Positions 1-6,422 of a DNA stretch of 15,064 nt are shown here, in pieces (position 1 is the stretch's first letter; each line of letters opens with the position of its first letter). The position numbers and the translations under genes were made by a program. The stretch covers positions 1-15,064 of the forward strand of contig CAWKZT010000039.1 of assembly GCA_963854565.1 (NCBI GenBank), written 5' to 3'. Below the pieces are notes generated by a model that worked only from the letters and a program-made list of their open reading frames with translations, was not told the DNA's origin and did not search any database. The stretch comes from CAWKZT01 sp963854565. Its GTDB lineage: Bacteria > Actinomycetota > Acidimicrobiia > Acidimicrobiales > JAHEJN01.

Positions 1-2
1 CC

Positions 3-164
3 ATAGATGCCGCAATACCACCGGGTTCCATCCCATTGTTCGTCTCACCTCAGCGGCTAATCATGAGCGCGGGGCAACTCGTTGCCGCAGCAGTTCTCGG
101 CTGCGCTTTCTCCCTTCGTCGGATTCTCCGCATCGACCCAGCCACAGCCCTAGGGGGCTCCTAA
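3..164 (+). CDS. FtsX-like ABC transporter permease, C-terminal fragment
   Basis: An open frame enters from the left edge and ends at a TAA at 162-164. Its 53 visible residues contain a short hydrophobic helix (LVAAAVLGCAF), followed by an arginine-rich turn and the ending RRILRIDPATALGG. This helix-then-'R-I-x-x-I-D-P-A-x-A-L-G' tail is the usual C-terminus of FtsX/MacB/LolC-type permeases. The last base of its stop codon is the first base of the next gene's ATG (TAATG), so the two genes are almost certainly translationally coupled and form one transporter. The permease would sit in the cytoplasmic membrane and be driven by the downstream ATPase. The start and most of the protein lie outside the window, so the substrate class (lipoprotein, peptide, drug, cell-wall signalling) cannot be judged. 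Confidence 0.85.
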   Translation: MDAAIPPGSIPLFVSPQRLIMSAGQLVAAAVLGCAFSLRRILRIDPATALGGS

Positions 165-850
165 TGTTGACGTCCACGCAACCCGCGCTCGAAATGACCG
201 ACGTGCGCAAGACCTACCCGATGGCCGGTTCTGAAGTAGTCGCTTTGGGTGGTGCCACGCTCTCAGTGGGAAGTGATGAGATCGTTGCTTTGGTCGGGCC
301 GTCCGGATCAGGAAAAACGACGCTCTGCTCTATTGCTGGCGGGATTCTGTCTGCATCAAGCGGATCGGTAATCGTGAACGGTGAGGACATAACGGCTTAC
401 GAAGCCAAGCAGCTCACCAAATTTCGCCAAGAACAGGTCGGATTCGTATTCCAGACCGTCAACCTCGTTCCGTTCCTTACCGCGCGAGAAAATCTTCTTG
501 TTGTTGATGAAATGGGTCGCCGAGAACGCGCCCCGGCTCGTCGACGGGCTGATCGTTTGCTGGGCGAACTTGGGTTGGCTGAGCGAGCGAAGAATCTACC
601 TGGCGAACTTTCTGGTGGCGAGCGTCAGCGAGTTGCCATCGGACGGGCACTAATGAATGAACCGAGCTTGGTGTTGTTTGACGAACCAACGTCCTCACTT
701 GACACCGAACTTGGGTCACAAGTTATGGAACTCATCCGTATGGAGATGAAAACCCGAGGAACTGCGGCCATCGTCGTCACTCACGATGAACGGATCACCC
801 AATTCTGCGACCGCACCATCGGAATCGTCGACGGAATCCTCGGACCCTAA
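164..850 (+). CDS. ABC transporter ATP-binding protein (LolD/MacB/FtsE-like)
   Basis: This 228-residue cytoplasmic ATPase hydrolyses ATP to power the FtsX-type permease encoded just upstream. All nucleotide-binding-domain motifs are present in order: Walker A GPSGSGKTT (about residues 45-53), Q-loop Q97, signature LSGGE (149-153), Walker B LVLFDEP with catalytic E174, D-loop SSLD (177-180), and switch histidine H207 in VVTHD. The length and the sequence around the Q-loop (VGFVFQTVNLVPFLTARENL) are typical of the MacB/LolD/FtsE group, which pairs with four-helix FtsX permeases. The ATG overlaps the permease stop by one base, and an AGGGGG at 152-157 provides a ribosome binding site, so the start is well supported. 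The genuine FtsE cell-division protein is less likely, because the permease tail matches the transporter type and nothing divisional is nearby. The exported or extracted substrate is unknown. Confidence 0.92.
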   Translation: MLTSTQPALEMTDVRKTYPMAGSEVVALGGATLSVGSDEIVALVGPSGSGKTTLCSIAGGILSASSGSVIVNGEDITAYEAKQLTKFRQEQVGFVFQTVNLVPFLTARENLLVVDEMGRRERAPARRRADRLLGELGLAERAKNLPGELSGGERQRVAIGRALMNEPSLVLFDEPTSSLDTELGSQVMELIRMEMKTRGTAAIVVTHDERITQFCDRTIGIVDGILGP

Positions 851-876
851 GGAACCAACCGTTCAATGCGGCGAGA

Positions 877-2010
877 TTAGGTGCGCAATCGATCGGGGAG
901 CAGGCTGGGAAGGTCAAGGCCAACCGAGTCAAACGCCGGTCCAGGCCGTCCGTCGATGACCAGGTCTCTCACCAGCTGACCGGTGCCAGGAGAGGTTTGA
1001 ATGCCAGTGCCTCCCTGGCCGACTAGCCAGAAGAAATTCGGGTCGGTTGGATCGGGTCCGACCACCAATGACCTATCGGGGGCGAAGGTACGCAGTCCAG
1101 CCCAGGTGGAGGTCACGCTGCGGATTCCCATCGTCGTTGCTGCATTGATCCGGTCTATAGCAATCGCGATATCGATTTCTTCGGGTTTGGCGTCGCACGG
1201 TTCGCTGGGCGTCTCGTCGGCTGGCGAGCAGAGAAATTGGTGACCGTCGGGTTTCGCATACCAGCCGTGCTCGGCGCTGGAAACAATGGGCCAGTTCTCC
1301 GAATTGGGGAATGGGCTCGTGGCCATGAACACCGTTCGCCGTAGTGGGGTAAGACCGATCGGGGCAATACCTGCACTGGCGGCCACGACATCGCCCCAGG
1401 CTCCAGCGGCATTGATAACGATCTCCACCTCGAGCGGTTCGCTGGTCGATCCGAGTCGCCACCCGTTAGCGGTGCGGCTGATATCGGTGATGCGAGTCGA
1501 GGTGAGAATAGTGCCGCCCGCCGAACGGAATCCCCGCACGAATGCCTGGTGAAGGACCGCGACATCAATATCGGCTGCATCGGGCTCGTACAACGCGCGG
1601 GAGTGAACCCCGGGGCGAAGCATCGGACACAACGCGATGGCCTCGTCGGTTGAGAGCTCGTGTTGTTTTACGTTGAGCTGGCTGGCTTCAGCAATGAGTT
1701 GTTCGACCTCATCGTCCTCGTCGGGTGTCGCGACGAACAGGCTGCCTCGTTGCGTGAGGATTGGTCTATCGGCTAAATCGGCAGGGGTTTGGCGGAGAAA
1801 GCTAAGCCCTACCTTGGTGAGTGCTCGGACAGGGACGGCCCCGTAGTTCTCGATCAAAATTGCTGCGGATCGTCCCGTGGTGTGTTGGGCCAACTGGCTC
1901 TCGGCCTCCACCAGCACCACATGTTCCCCGCCAAGTTTTTGCGCCAGGTAGTAAGCAGCGCTGACGCCAGCGATTCCTCCACCGATGATGCCAATCTTGG
2001 TCTGCGTCAT
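877..2010 (-). CDS. FAD-dependent amino-acid oxidoreductase (DadA/DauA-like, DAO family)
   Basis: This 377-residue flavoprotein belongs to the DAO superfamily. Seen directly: an N-terminal Rossmann dinucleotide fold with GIIGGGIAG (residues 7-15), the ribose-binding acid E35 at the end of beta-2, the motif HTTGRSAA (43-50), and a C-terminal FAD-contact loop GQGGTGIQTSPGTG (about 331-344). The TGRSAA element is characteristic of D-arginine dehydrogenase (DauA) and related broad-specificity D-amino-acid dehydrogenases, which oxidise an amino acid to the imino acid and hence the 2-oxo acid, passing electrons to the respiratory chain or oxygen. There is no signal peptide or membrane segment. An Lrp/AsnC regulator lies 49 bp upstream on the same strand, probably in one transcript. 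A purine-rich stretch (AAGGCGAGAG) before the ATG could serve as ribosome binding site. Substrate specificity cannot be assigned: sarcosine/glycine-oxidase-like activity is an alternative. Confidence 0.85.
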   Translation of the reverse strand: MTQTKIGIIGGGIAGVSAAYYLAQKLGGEHVVLVEAESQLAQHTTGRSAAILIENYGAVPVRALTKVGLSFLRQTPADLADRPILTQRGSLFVATPDEDDEVEQLIAEASQLNVKQHELSTDEAIALCPMLRPGVHSRALYEPDAADIDVAVLHQAFVRGFRSAGGTILTSTRITDISRTANGWRLGSTSEPLEVEIVINAAGAWGDVVAASAGIAPIGLTPLRRTVFMATSPFPNSENWPIVSSAEHGWYAKPDGHQFLCSPADETPSEPCDAKPEEIDIAIAIDRINAATTMGIRSVTSTWAGLRTFAPDRSLVVGPDPTDPNFFWLVGQGGTGIQTSPGTGQLVRDLVIDGRPGPAFDSVGLDLPSLLPDRLRT

Positions 2011-2059
2011 TGGAACTGTTCTCTCGCCTTCAGCAATACCTGAACCCTGTCAAACAACG

Positions 2060-2530
2060 TTAACCGCCAATTAGGTCGGCGACGGTGCGTTGAATAGGGG
2101 ACTGGAGTGCAAGCTGGCTGTCGGAACGAATTACGCCATCAATGGCCACGATGGATTGGATCAACTCATGCAGATGATCGTTGCTTCGCGCCGCCATACG
2201 ACACAGCAGATCGCCTTTGCCAGTGACGACATGTACCTCCATCACCTCAGGCAGCTTGGCCAAACTGGCAAGGACACGGGGGTGGCTGCCCTGAGCGATG
2301 GACAGTGTTGCGAATGCCGCGACAGGGTGATTGGTAGCTCGCGGGTTGAGATCGGGCCCCCAACCGGTGATGACGCCGGTGTCGACGAGACGAGCCAAGC
2401 GGGACTGAACCGTCCCTCGTGCCATCGCGGTCTCGCGCGCGAGTTGCGAGTTCGACAGGCGTCCACCCCGTCGGAGCACGCCGATCAGTTCGCGATCTAA
2501 CGCATCAATGTGATAGCTGGATTCGACCAT
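2060..2530 (-). CDS. Lrp/AsnC family transcriptional regulator
   Basis: This 156-residue regulator has the standard two-domain Lrp/AsnC layout and length. An N-terminal winged helix-turn-helix covers about residues 9-58 (LDRELIGVLRRGGRLSNSQLA, with a recognition helix near ARGTVQSRLARL). A C-terminal RAM ligand-binding domain covers about 68-146 and contains the family's GKGDLLCRM turn (104-112). Family members form octamers or similar oligomers, bind amino acids in the RAM domain and often control adjacent amino-acid catabolic genes. Here the gene precedes a DadA/DauA-like oxidoreductase on the same strand and is divergent from a 4-hydroxyphenylpyruvate-dioxygenase-like gene, so it probably controls one or both, and itself. 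AGAGAG lies close upstream of the ATG as a plausible ribosome binding site. The identity of the effector amino acid is an open question. Confidence 0.92.
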   Translation of the reverse strand: MVESSYHIDALDRELIGVLRRGGRLSNSQLARETAMARGTVQSRLARLVDTGVITGWGPDLNPRATNHPVAAFATLSIAQGSHPRVLASLAKLPEVMEVHVVTGKGDLLCRMAARSNDHLHELIQSIVAIDGVIRSDSQLALQSPIQRTVADLIGG

Positions 2531-2636
2531 AATGCTCTCTGGTTGGTAAACATTTGAACAGATTGGACAGGTTACTTGATTGAGATTCTCGATACGACCA
2601 AAGTAGCGAAACTACAATCCACCTGGAGTACGCCAA
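2531..2636. promoter_or_regulatory. Divergent regulatory region between the Lrp gene and the HPPD-like gene
   Basis: These 106 bp separate two divergent starts and are the natural place for the Lrp-type regulator to bind. The stretch is AT-richer than its surroundings. Visible elements are a short inverted repeat GTAG-N5-CTAC (2603-2615), two direct GATTG copies 17 bp apart (2561 and 2578), and a CTGGAG ribosome binding site (2622-2627) for the rightward gene. A TACAAT at 2613-2618 looks like a -10 box but sits too close to the ribosome binding site for a normal leader, so I do not rely on it. No long Lrp-type palindrome is obvious. The regulatory role is inferred from position. Confidence 0.45.
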
Positions 2637-3266
2637 ATGTCGCATCTCAAACGCGTCGACCACATCACCTATGCCTGCGCCGCTGGCACTATCGAGAAGT
2701 GGGCGTGGTTTCACATAGAGGTCGAGGGCGGTCGCCTCATCAATCGCATCGATGATGTTCGCCCCGACGATGCCGACGACAGCATGAAGATCTGGTGCAT
2801 TGACTACGGCGAGTTCGGCGTTGCCCTTATCGAAGGAATCGACCGGGCTAAGAAAAGCCAAGTGACCGCATTCGTCGACCGTCATGGTGACCACGGCATC
2901 CAACACGTCGCGTTCGACACCTACGACTTGGACGCTTTTATTAAGCACATGCGCGCGAGCGGCGGGTCAGCGCGAGGCGACGTCCTCGTCCGCAACGACG
3001 GCTTCGGCGTGCTCAAGCAAATGTTCGCCCGCGGCTACACCCATGGGGGCGCGGACGAGACGGCCTTTTCGGAGTACGTCGAGCGACCCAATGCGCAAAG
3101 TGCTGAAGATGTCAGCATCACATTCGCCGAAGAAACCGGCAAAGGCTTCTACGACCAGGTTGCTGCCGCCGTCGAAGCGGGCGATGACGAACCCTTCTTT
3201 GACTTCGCCAAAATGCCCGCCGATTGGCAAGTACCCGAAGCCAGTCCGCTCACGGGGACTCGCTAG
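2637..3266 (+). CDS. Half-length 4-hydroxyphenylpyruvate dioxygenase-like (VOC fold) protein
   Basis: This 209-residue protein resembles the C-terminal catalytic half of 4-hydroxyphenylpyruvate dioxygenase (HPPD). The HPPD-type opening VDHITYACAAGTIEKWAWF is at residues 7-25, the second strand GIQHVAFDTYDL at 87-98, and FARGY...FSEYVER at 130-150. The three expected Fe(II) ligands can be placed as H9, H90 and E146, matching the His-His-Glu triad of HPPD. Known HPPDs are about 350-400 residues with an extra N-terminal VOC domain, which is missing here. Instead there is a mostly acidic tail of about 60 residues (151-209). By family, it would be a cytoplasmic iron- and oxygen-dependent enzyme acting on a 2-oxo acid. 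It is divergent from the Lrp gene, next to an amino-acid oxidoreductase that could supply 2-oxo acids. The start is supported by CTGGAG nine bases upstream. Exact substrate and product are unknown. Confidence 0.75.
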   Translation: MSHLKRVDHITYACAAGTIEKWAWFHIEVEGGRLINRIDDVRPDDADDSMKIWCIDYGEFGVALIEGIDRAKKSQVTAFVDRHGDHGIQHVAFDTYDLDAFIKHMRASGGSARGDVLVRNDGFGVLKQMFARGYTHGGADETAFSEYVERPNAQSAEDVSITFAEETGKGFYDQVAAAVEAGDDEPFFDFAKMPADWQVPEASPLTGTR

Positions 3267-3272
3267 ACGGCC

Positions 3273-3306
3273 AGACCTTGTTGGCAACTAGACCTTGCTG
3301 GCACTG
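3273..3306. repeat. 17-bp tandem duplication
   Basis: Two adjacent 17-bp units begin seven bases after the stop of the HPPD-like gene. Unit 1 (3273-3289) reads AGACCTTGTTGGCAACT and unit 2 (3290-3306) AGACCTTGCTGGCACTG. The first 14 bases differ at one position and the last three diverge. A GCCA...TGGC inverted arrangement overlaps unit 1, but there is no strong hairpin or T-run, so this is not a convincing terminator. It could be a local duplication or a tandem binding site. Confidence 0.6.
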
Positions 3307-3421
3307 TCATGATCTTCAGAAGCGAAGCACTCGGGGTGGTCGGCGGTATAGGTGACCGAGGTTTATGGGCTTTGCATCAGGGTGTACGGCCCGAGGCGAT
3401 TACGAATTCGCCGCGCATTGC

Positions 3422-3427
3422 TACTGT
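3422..3427 (+). promoter_or_regulatory. Possible -10 element (TACTGT) for a leaderless transcript
   Basis: TACTGT fits the actinobacterial TANNNT -10 pattern and lies exactly six bases before an ATG at 3434, which would place the transcript start on that ATG. The -35 region is weak (TTACGA, 16 bp upstream, is the best candidate). The rest of the gap between 3307 and 3421 shows no other element I can support. Confidence 0.35.
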
Positions 3428-3433
3428 GTGGTC

Positions 3434-3472
3434 ATGGCACACCTCAAGACCCTCGAAGAGTCGAATTCATGA
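3434..3472 (+). CDS. Putative 12-residue leader peptide overlapping the RNase Z-like start
   Basis: A short ORF encodes MAHLKTLEESNS. Its TGA stop overlaps the ATG of the next gene (ATGA at 3469-3472), the classic arrangement for translational coupling. It has no ribosome binding site, but a TANNNT -10 box at 3422-3427 is correctly placed for leaderless initiation on this ATG. The tail of the ORF (CTCGAAGAG) may double as the Shine-Dalgarno region for the downstream gene. Small leaderless leader ORFs are well known in actinobacteria. The peptide itself has no recognisable function, no run of one amino acid suggesting attenuation, and could be a chance ORF. Confidence 0.35.
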   Translation: MAHLKTLEESNS

Positions 3473-4320
3473 CGCTCACCGTCCATCTGCTCGGCACGGG
3501 CAGCCCCATCCCAAGTCCCGACTGCGCCGGACCAGCCACGCTGATCTCCAATGGCGACGGCCCGGACGCTGAGCATTATTTGGTGGATGCTGGTCGTGGC
3601 GTGTTGATGCGCCTGGCGGCGCTCGGCCTGGGCGCTCCAAACCTAACGGCAGTTCTGCTGACCCATCTGCACAGCGATCACATCACCGATCTCAATGACG
3701 TCATTACTAGTCGGTGGGTGATGACGTTCACCGAGATGCCGCTCATCATCGTCGGCCCGGTTGGAACGCAACAGGTCATCGACCATATTCTTGCCTCCCT
3801 GGAACCCGACATTGGGTATCGCATCGCTCATCATGAAGACCTCGACTACCGCCCCCCGGTGACGGTTATTGAGGTGACCGAGGGCGCAGTGTCTTTGCCA
3901 GGTGCGGTAGAAATTGTTTGTGGTCAAACCGATCACAAGCCGGTCGAACCAAGTATTGGCTATCGATTCGATCATGGTGGTGCTTCGGTCGTCACCGCGG
4001 GCGACACGGTGCCTTGTGACGGGCTCGACACGTTATGTGTTGGAGCAAATGCACTTGTGCACACCGTAATTCGTAAAGATATTCTTGCCGCCGTCCCCTT
4101 GCAACGGATGCAGGACACGCTCGACTATCACTCGTCGCCCGAAGAAGCCGGAGGTACCGCAAAACGTGGGGGAGTAGACACGCTAATCCTTACCCACTAC
4201 GTCCCCGCTATGCCAATGAGCGGCACACCAGACGATTGGCGGGCCCTCGCCGCAACGGACTTCGAGGGCAAAGTAGAGGTCGGCGGCGACCTTCACCGCG
4301 TCGATGTTCACCCCCGTTGA
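3469..4320 (+). CDS. RNase Z-like MBL-fold metallo-hydrolase (Rv2407 type)
   Basis: This 283-residue metallo-beta-lactamase-fold protein has the complete RNase Z/ElaC set of metal-binding motifs: HLHSDH (residues 66-71), H156 in TDHKPVEPSIGYR, D179 in TAGDT, H198 in VHTVI, H221 in DYHSSPEEAG, and H243 in LTHYVP. The opening LLGTGSPIPSPDCAGPAT is typical of the actinobacterial family that includes mycobacterial Rv2407. RNase Z trims the 3' end of tRNA precursors using two zinc ions. Some relatives are annotated as arylsulfatases, so a different phosphodiesterase or sulfatase substrate is possible, particularly as the long exosite arm of true RNase Z is not obvious. I chose ATG 3469 because the LLGTGSPIP strand then begins at residue 7 as in homologues. 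The frame is open upstream to 3352, but that extension is arginine-rich and has no family resemblance. Confidence 0.82.
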   Translation: MTLTVHLLGTGSPIPSPDCAGPATLISNGDGPDAEHYLVDAGRGVLMRLAALGLGAPNLTAVLLTHLHSDHITDLNDVITSRWVMTFTEMPLIIVGPVGTQQVIDHILASLEPDIGYRIAHHEDLDYRPPVTVIEVTEGAVSLPGAVEIVCGQTDHKPVEPSIGYRFDHGGASVVTAGDTVPCDGLDTLCVGANALVHTVIRKDILAAVPLQRMQDTLDYHSSPEEAGGTAKRGGVDTLILTHYVPAMPMSGTPDDWRALAATDFEGKVEVGGDLHRVDVHPR

Positions 4321-4479
4321 GTCCATGGCGAGACGGTCGCTACCACGGGCAAATGGGTATCTACGTAAACCACCGCCAGCGTCGTAGTGTTTGGTATATG
4401 AAATCGATAGCGCCTGTCCGGCACATTATTGTGTATCCGAGCCTGCTCAAGAAAGTCCAAACGAGTTGGGAGGCACACA

Positions 4480-5160
4480 ATGGATCTTGAAACCCTGATT
4501 GGGTCACGTCGAAGTATCCGCGGCTACACGAACAAATTGGTGTCCAAGGACCTCATGGTCGAGATTATCGAATTGGCCAAACGAGCGCCATCGTCAATGA
4601 ATACCCAACCCTGGAACTTCCATGTCATCAGTGGCGTCCCGCTGGAGTTGATCCGCGAGGGCAACACCGAGCGGATGATGGCCGGAGCGGCTATCAATCG
4701 CGAGATTAAAACCGCCGATCATGGCTACCAAGGACCTCACCGCGAACGCCAAGTTGAGATCGCCGTTCAGTTGTTCGAAGCAATGGGAATTGAACGTGAC
4801 GACAAATCCCGTCGAACCGATTGGGTGATGCGCGGATTCCGGCAATTTGATGCGCCAGTCTCAGTAGTCATCACGATTGACAAAGACCTCGCCGATGACA
4901 CCGTGGCCCACTTTGACTGCGGGGCCGCTACCTACGGACTTGTCCTTGCCGCGACCTCCAAAGGTCTCGGTTGTGTCATCAACGGGCAAGGCATCATGCA
5001 ATCCTCGGTAGTACGCGAACATGCCAACATCCCCGAAGACGAAGTCATCATGACGTGTGTCGCACTGGGTTGGCCGGACGCAGAATTTGTCGCCAACGAC
5101 GTGGTCTCGCGTCGCTATGCCAACGACGAAATTGCCAGCTATGTCGGCTTCGATGCGTAG
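4480..5160 (+). CDS. Nitroreductase family flavoprotein
   Basis: This 226-residue protein belongs to the FMN-dependent nitroreductase fold. Visible are the N-terminal phosphate-binding motif SRRSIRGY (residues 9-16), the central FMN-contact PSSMNTQPWNF (37-47), the GLGCVINGQ segment (162-170), and a C-terminal SRRYANDE (210-217). The family usually forms domain-swapped dimers that use NAD(P)H to reduce nitroaromatics, quinones or enones in the cytoplasm. The physiological substrate is rarely known from sequence and is not evident here. The start at 4480 is well supported by GGGAGG (4468-4473) six bases upstream. An upstream in-frame TTG at 4429 would add 17 residues without family similarity. 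The 159-bp gap before it contains no promoter I can defend. A CFA synthase follows 57 bp later on the same strand, so co-transcription is possible. Confidence 0.88.
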   Translation: MDLETLIGSRRSIRGYTNKLVSKDLMVEIIELAKRAPSSMNTQPWNFHVISGVPLELIREGNTERMMAGAAINREIKTADHGYQGPHRERQVEIAVQLFEAMGIERDDKSRRTDWVMRGFRQFDAPVSVVITIDKDLADDTVAHFDCGAATYGLVLAATSKGLGCVINGQGIMQSSVVREHANIPEDEVIMTCVALGWPDAEFVANDVVSRRYANDEIASYVGFDA

Positions 5161-5217
5161 GTAGAGCGGCAATCAAACCTCTTCACTGGCCTTGGCCCGA
5201 TAAAGCCAGAAAATAAA

Positions 5218-6369
5218 ATGACAGGTTCACCCGCTGGCATGTCAGAATTGGTGATGGTTAGTTCTGAAATATTTGGCAAGCGTCTTCTAGCTGCCGCCGG
5301 AGTGGCAGTGGGTGGGCCCAATCCCTGGGATATTCAGATCCATGACGACCGAGTCTGGGATCGCGTCATTCGCGATCGTGAGCTAGGCCTTGGGGAGTCA
5401 TACATGGAGGGTTGGTGGGATACCCCTGCCCTCGACCAGTTTCTCGCCAAGATCATACTCGCCGACCTTAAAGACGAAATCCGGCTCGGACCCGAACTGC
5501 TCAAGATCATTGCTAAGTCTCGGTTCACCAATCGGCAAAGTAAGGAAGCTGCGGCGGAGAATGCTTCGGCTCATTACGACATCGGTAACGACCTGTACAA
5601 GCGAATGCTCGATGAGCGCATGATATACAGCTGCGGCTATTGGGCCGATTCGGCTTCGCTGGCCGAGGCTCAGCGGGCAAAGTTGGACCTGGTTTGTCGC
5701 AAACTGCAGTTCGAAGAAGGCATGACTGTTCTCGAGATTGGTTGTGGCTGGGGCGGTTTCGCCAAATTTGCGGCCGAAGAATATGGCGTGATAGTTACGG
5801 GAATCTCGCCGGCAATTGAGCAGGTCAAGCTTGCTCGTCAACGCACCGCTGGCCTTTCGGTGACCATAGAGCAGGCCGATTACCGAAGCGTGCGGGGGGT
5901 ATTCGATCGGATTGTGTCGATTGGGATGTTTGAGCACGTTGGCCCCAAGAACTACAAGACGTTCTTTGAGCAATGCGATCGCCTCTTAGCGCCAGATGGT
6001 GCCATGTTGCACCACACCATTGGATCCAACGCATCCAAGAAACACTTCGATGCCTGGATGGATCGATACATTTTCCCGGGCGGACGGCTGCCCTCGTTGG
6101 GGCAAATGGCCGCGGCAGCCGAACCCGGTTTCACCATTGAAGATGTCCACAATTTTGGGCCCGACTACGCCACCACCTTGCAGGCATGGGCTGCCAACAT
6201 CGGTACTGCGTGGGACGACCTACCTGCCTATGACGAGACCTTCAGGCGCATGTGGCACTACTACCTGATGGCGTCCATCGCCGGATTTCGGATCCGCAAC
6301 ACTCAACTCTGGCAAATCGTGTTTCGTCGCACCATGCAAACAAATGGAGTTTGGCCCCGGGTGAGCTAA
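5218..6369 (+). CDS. cfa: Cyclopropane-fatty-acyl-phospholipid synthase
   Basis: This 383-residue SAM-dependent methyltransferase adds a methylene bridge across the double bond of unsaturated acyl chains in membrane phospholipids, typically under stationary-phase or acid stress. It aligns along its full length with E. coli Cfa (382 residues): LGLGESYMEGWW (57-67), HYDIGNDLYKRML (119-131), SAM-binding LEIGCGWGG (172-180), GMFEHVGPKNY (236-246) and HNFGPDY (311-317). The catalytic and bicarbonate-binding residues fall at C139, E239, H266, I268 and Y317, the same numbers as in E. coli when counted from ATG 5218, which supports that start although no strong ribosome binding site precedes it. ATG 5239 is an alternative. 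The N-terminal domain is retained, unlike in mycolic-acid cyclopropane synthases, so this is a phospholipid-type enzyme. Confidence 0.95.
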   Translation: MTGSPAGMSELVMVSSEIFGKRLLAAAGVAVGGPNPWDIQIHDDRVWDRVIRDRELGLGESYMEGWWDTPALDQFLAKIILADLKDEIRLGPELLKIIAKSRFTNRQSKEAAAENASAHYDIGNDLYKRMLDERMIYSCGYWADSASLAEAQRAKLDLVCRKLQFEEGMTVLEIGCGWGGFAKFAAEEYGVIVTGISPAIEQVKLARQRTAGLSVTIEQADYRSVRGVFDRIVSIGMFEHVGPKNYKTFFEQCDRLLAPDGAMLHHTIGSNASKKHFDAWMDRYIFPGGRLPSLGQMAAAAEPGFTIEDVHNFGPDYATTLQAWAANIGTAWDDLPAYDETFRRMWHYYLMASIAGFRIRNTQLWQIVFRRTMQTNGVWPRVS

Positions 6370-6422
6370 CCCCCCTCGGCGGCTGGTTGTAAGCCTCGGT
6401 GTTCTGGTTGCACACTGCTGGG

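Noticed and set aside
851..876. Terminator between the convergent ATPase and oxidoreductase genes.
   Set aside because: Only 26 bp with no visible hairpin or T-run.
2025..2053. Perfect TTGACA on the minus strand (2053 to 2048) upstream of the oxidoreductase, as an internal promoter.
   Set aside because: No acceptable -10 hexamer lies 15-19 bp downstream, so a promoter is not supported.
2613..2618. TACAAT as the -10 box for the HPPD-like gene.
   Set aside because: It would start transcription inside the ribosome binding site, yet is too far from the ATG for a leaderless start, and has no good -35.
3352..3468. Upstream extension of the RNase Z-like protein.
   Set aside because: The 39 extra residues are arginine-rich and unlike the family, whose conserved LLGTGSPIP strand normally starts within the first few residues.
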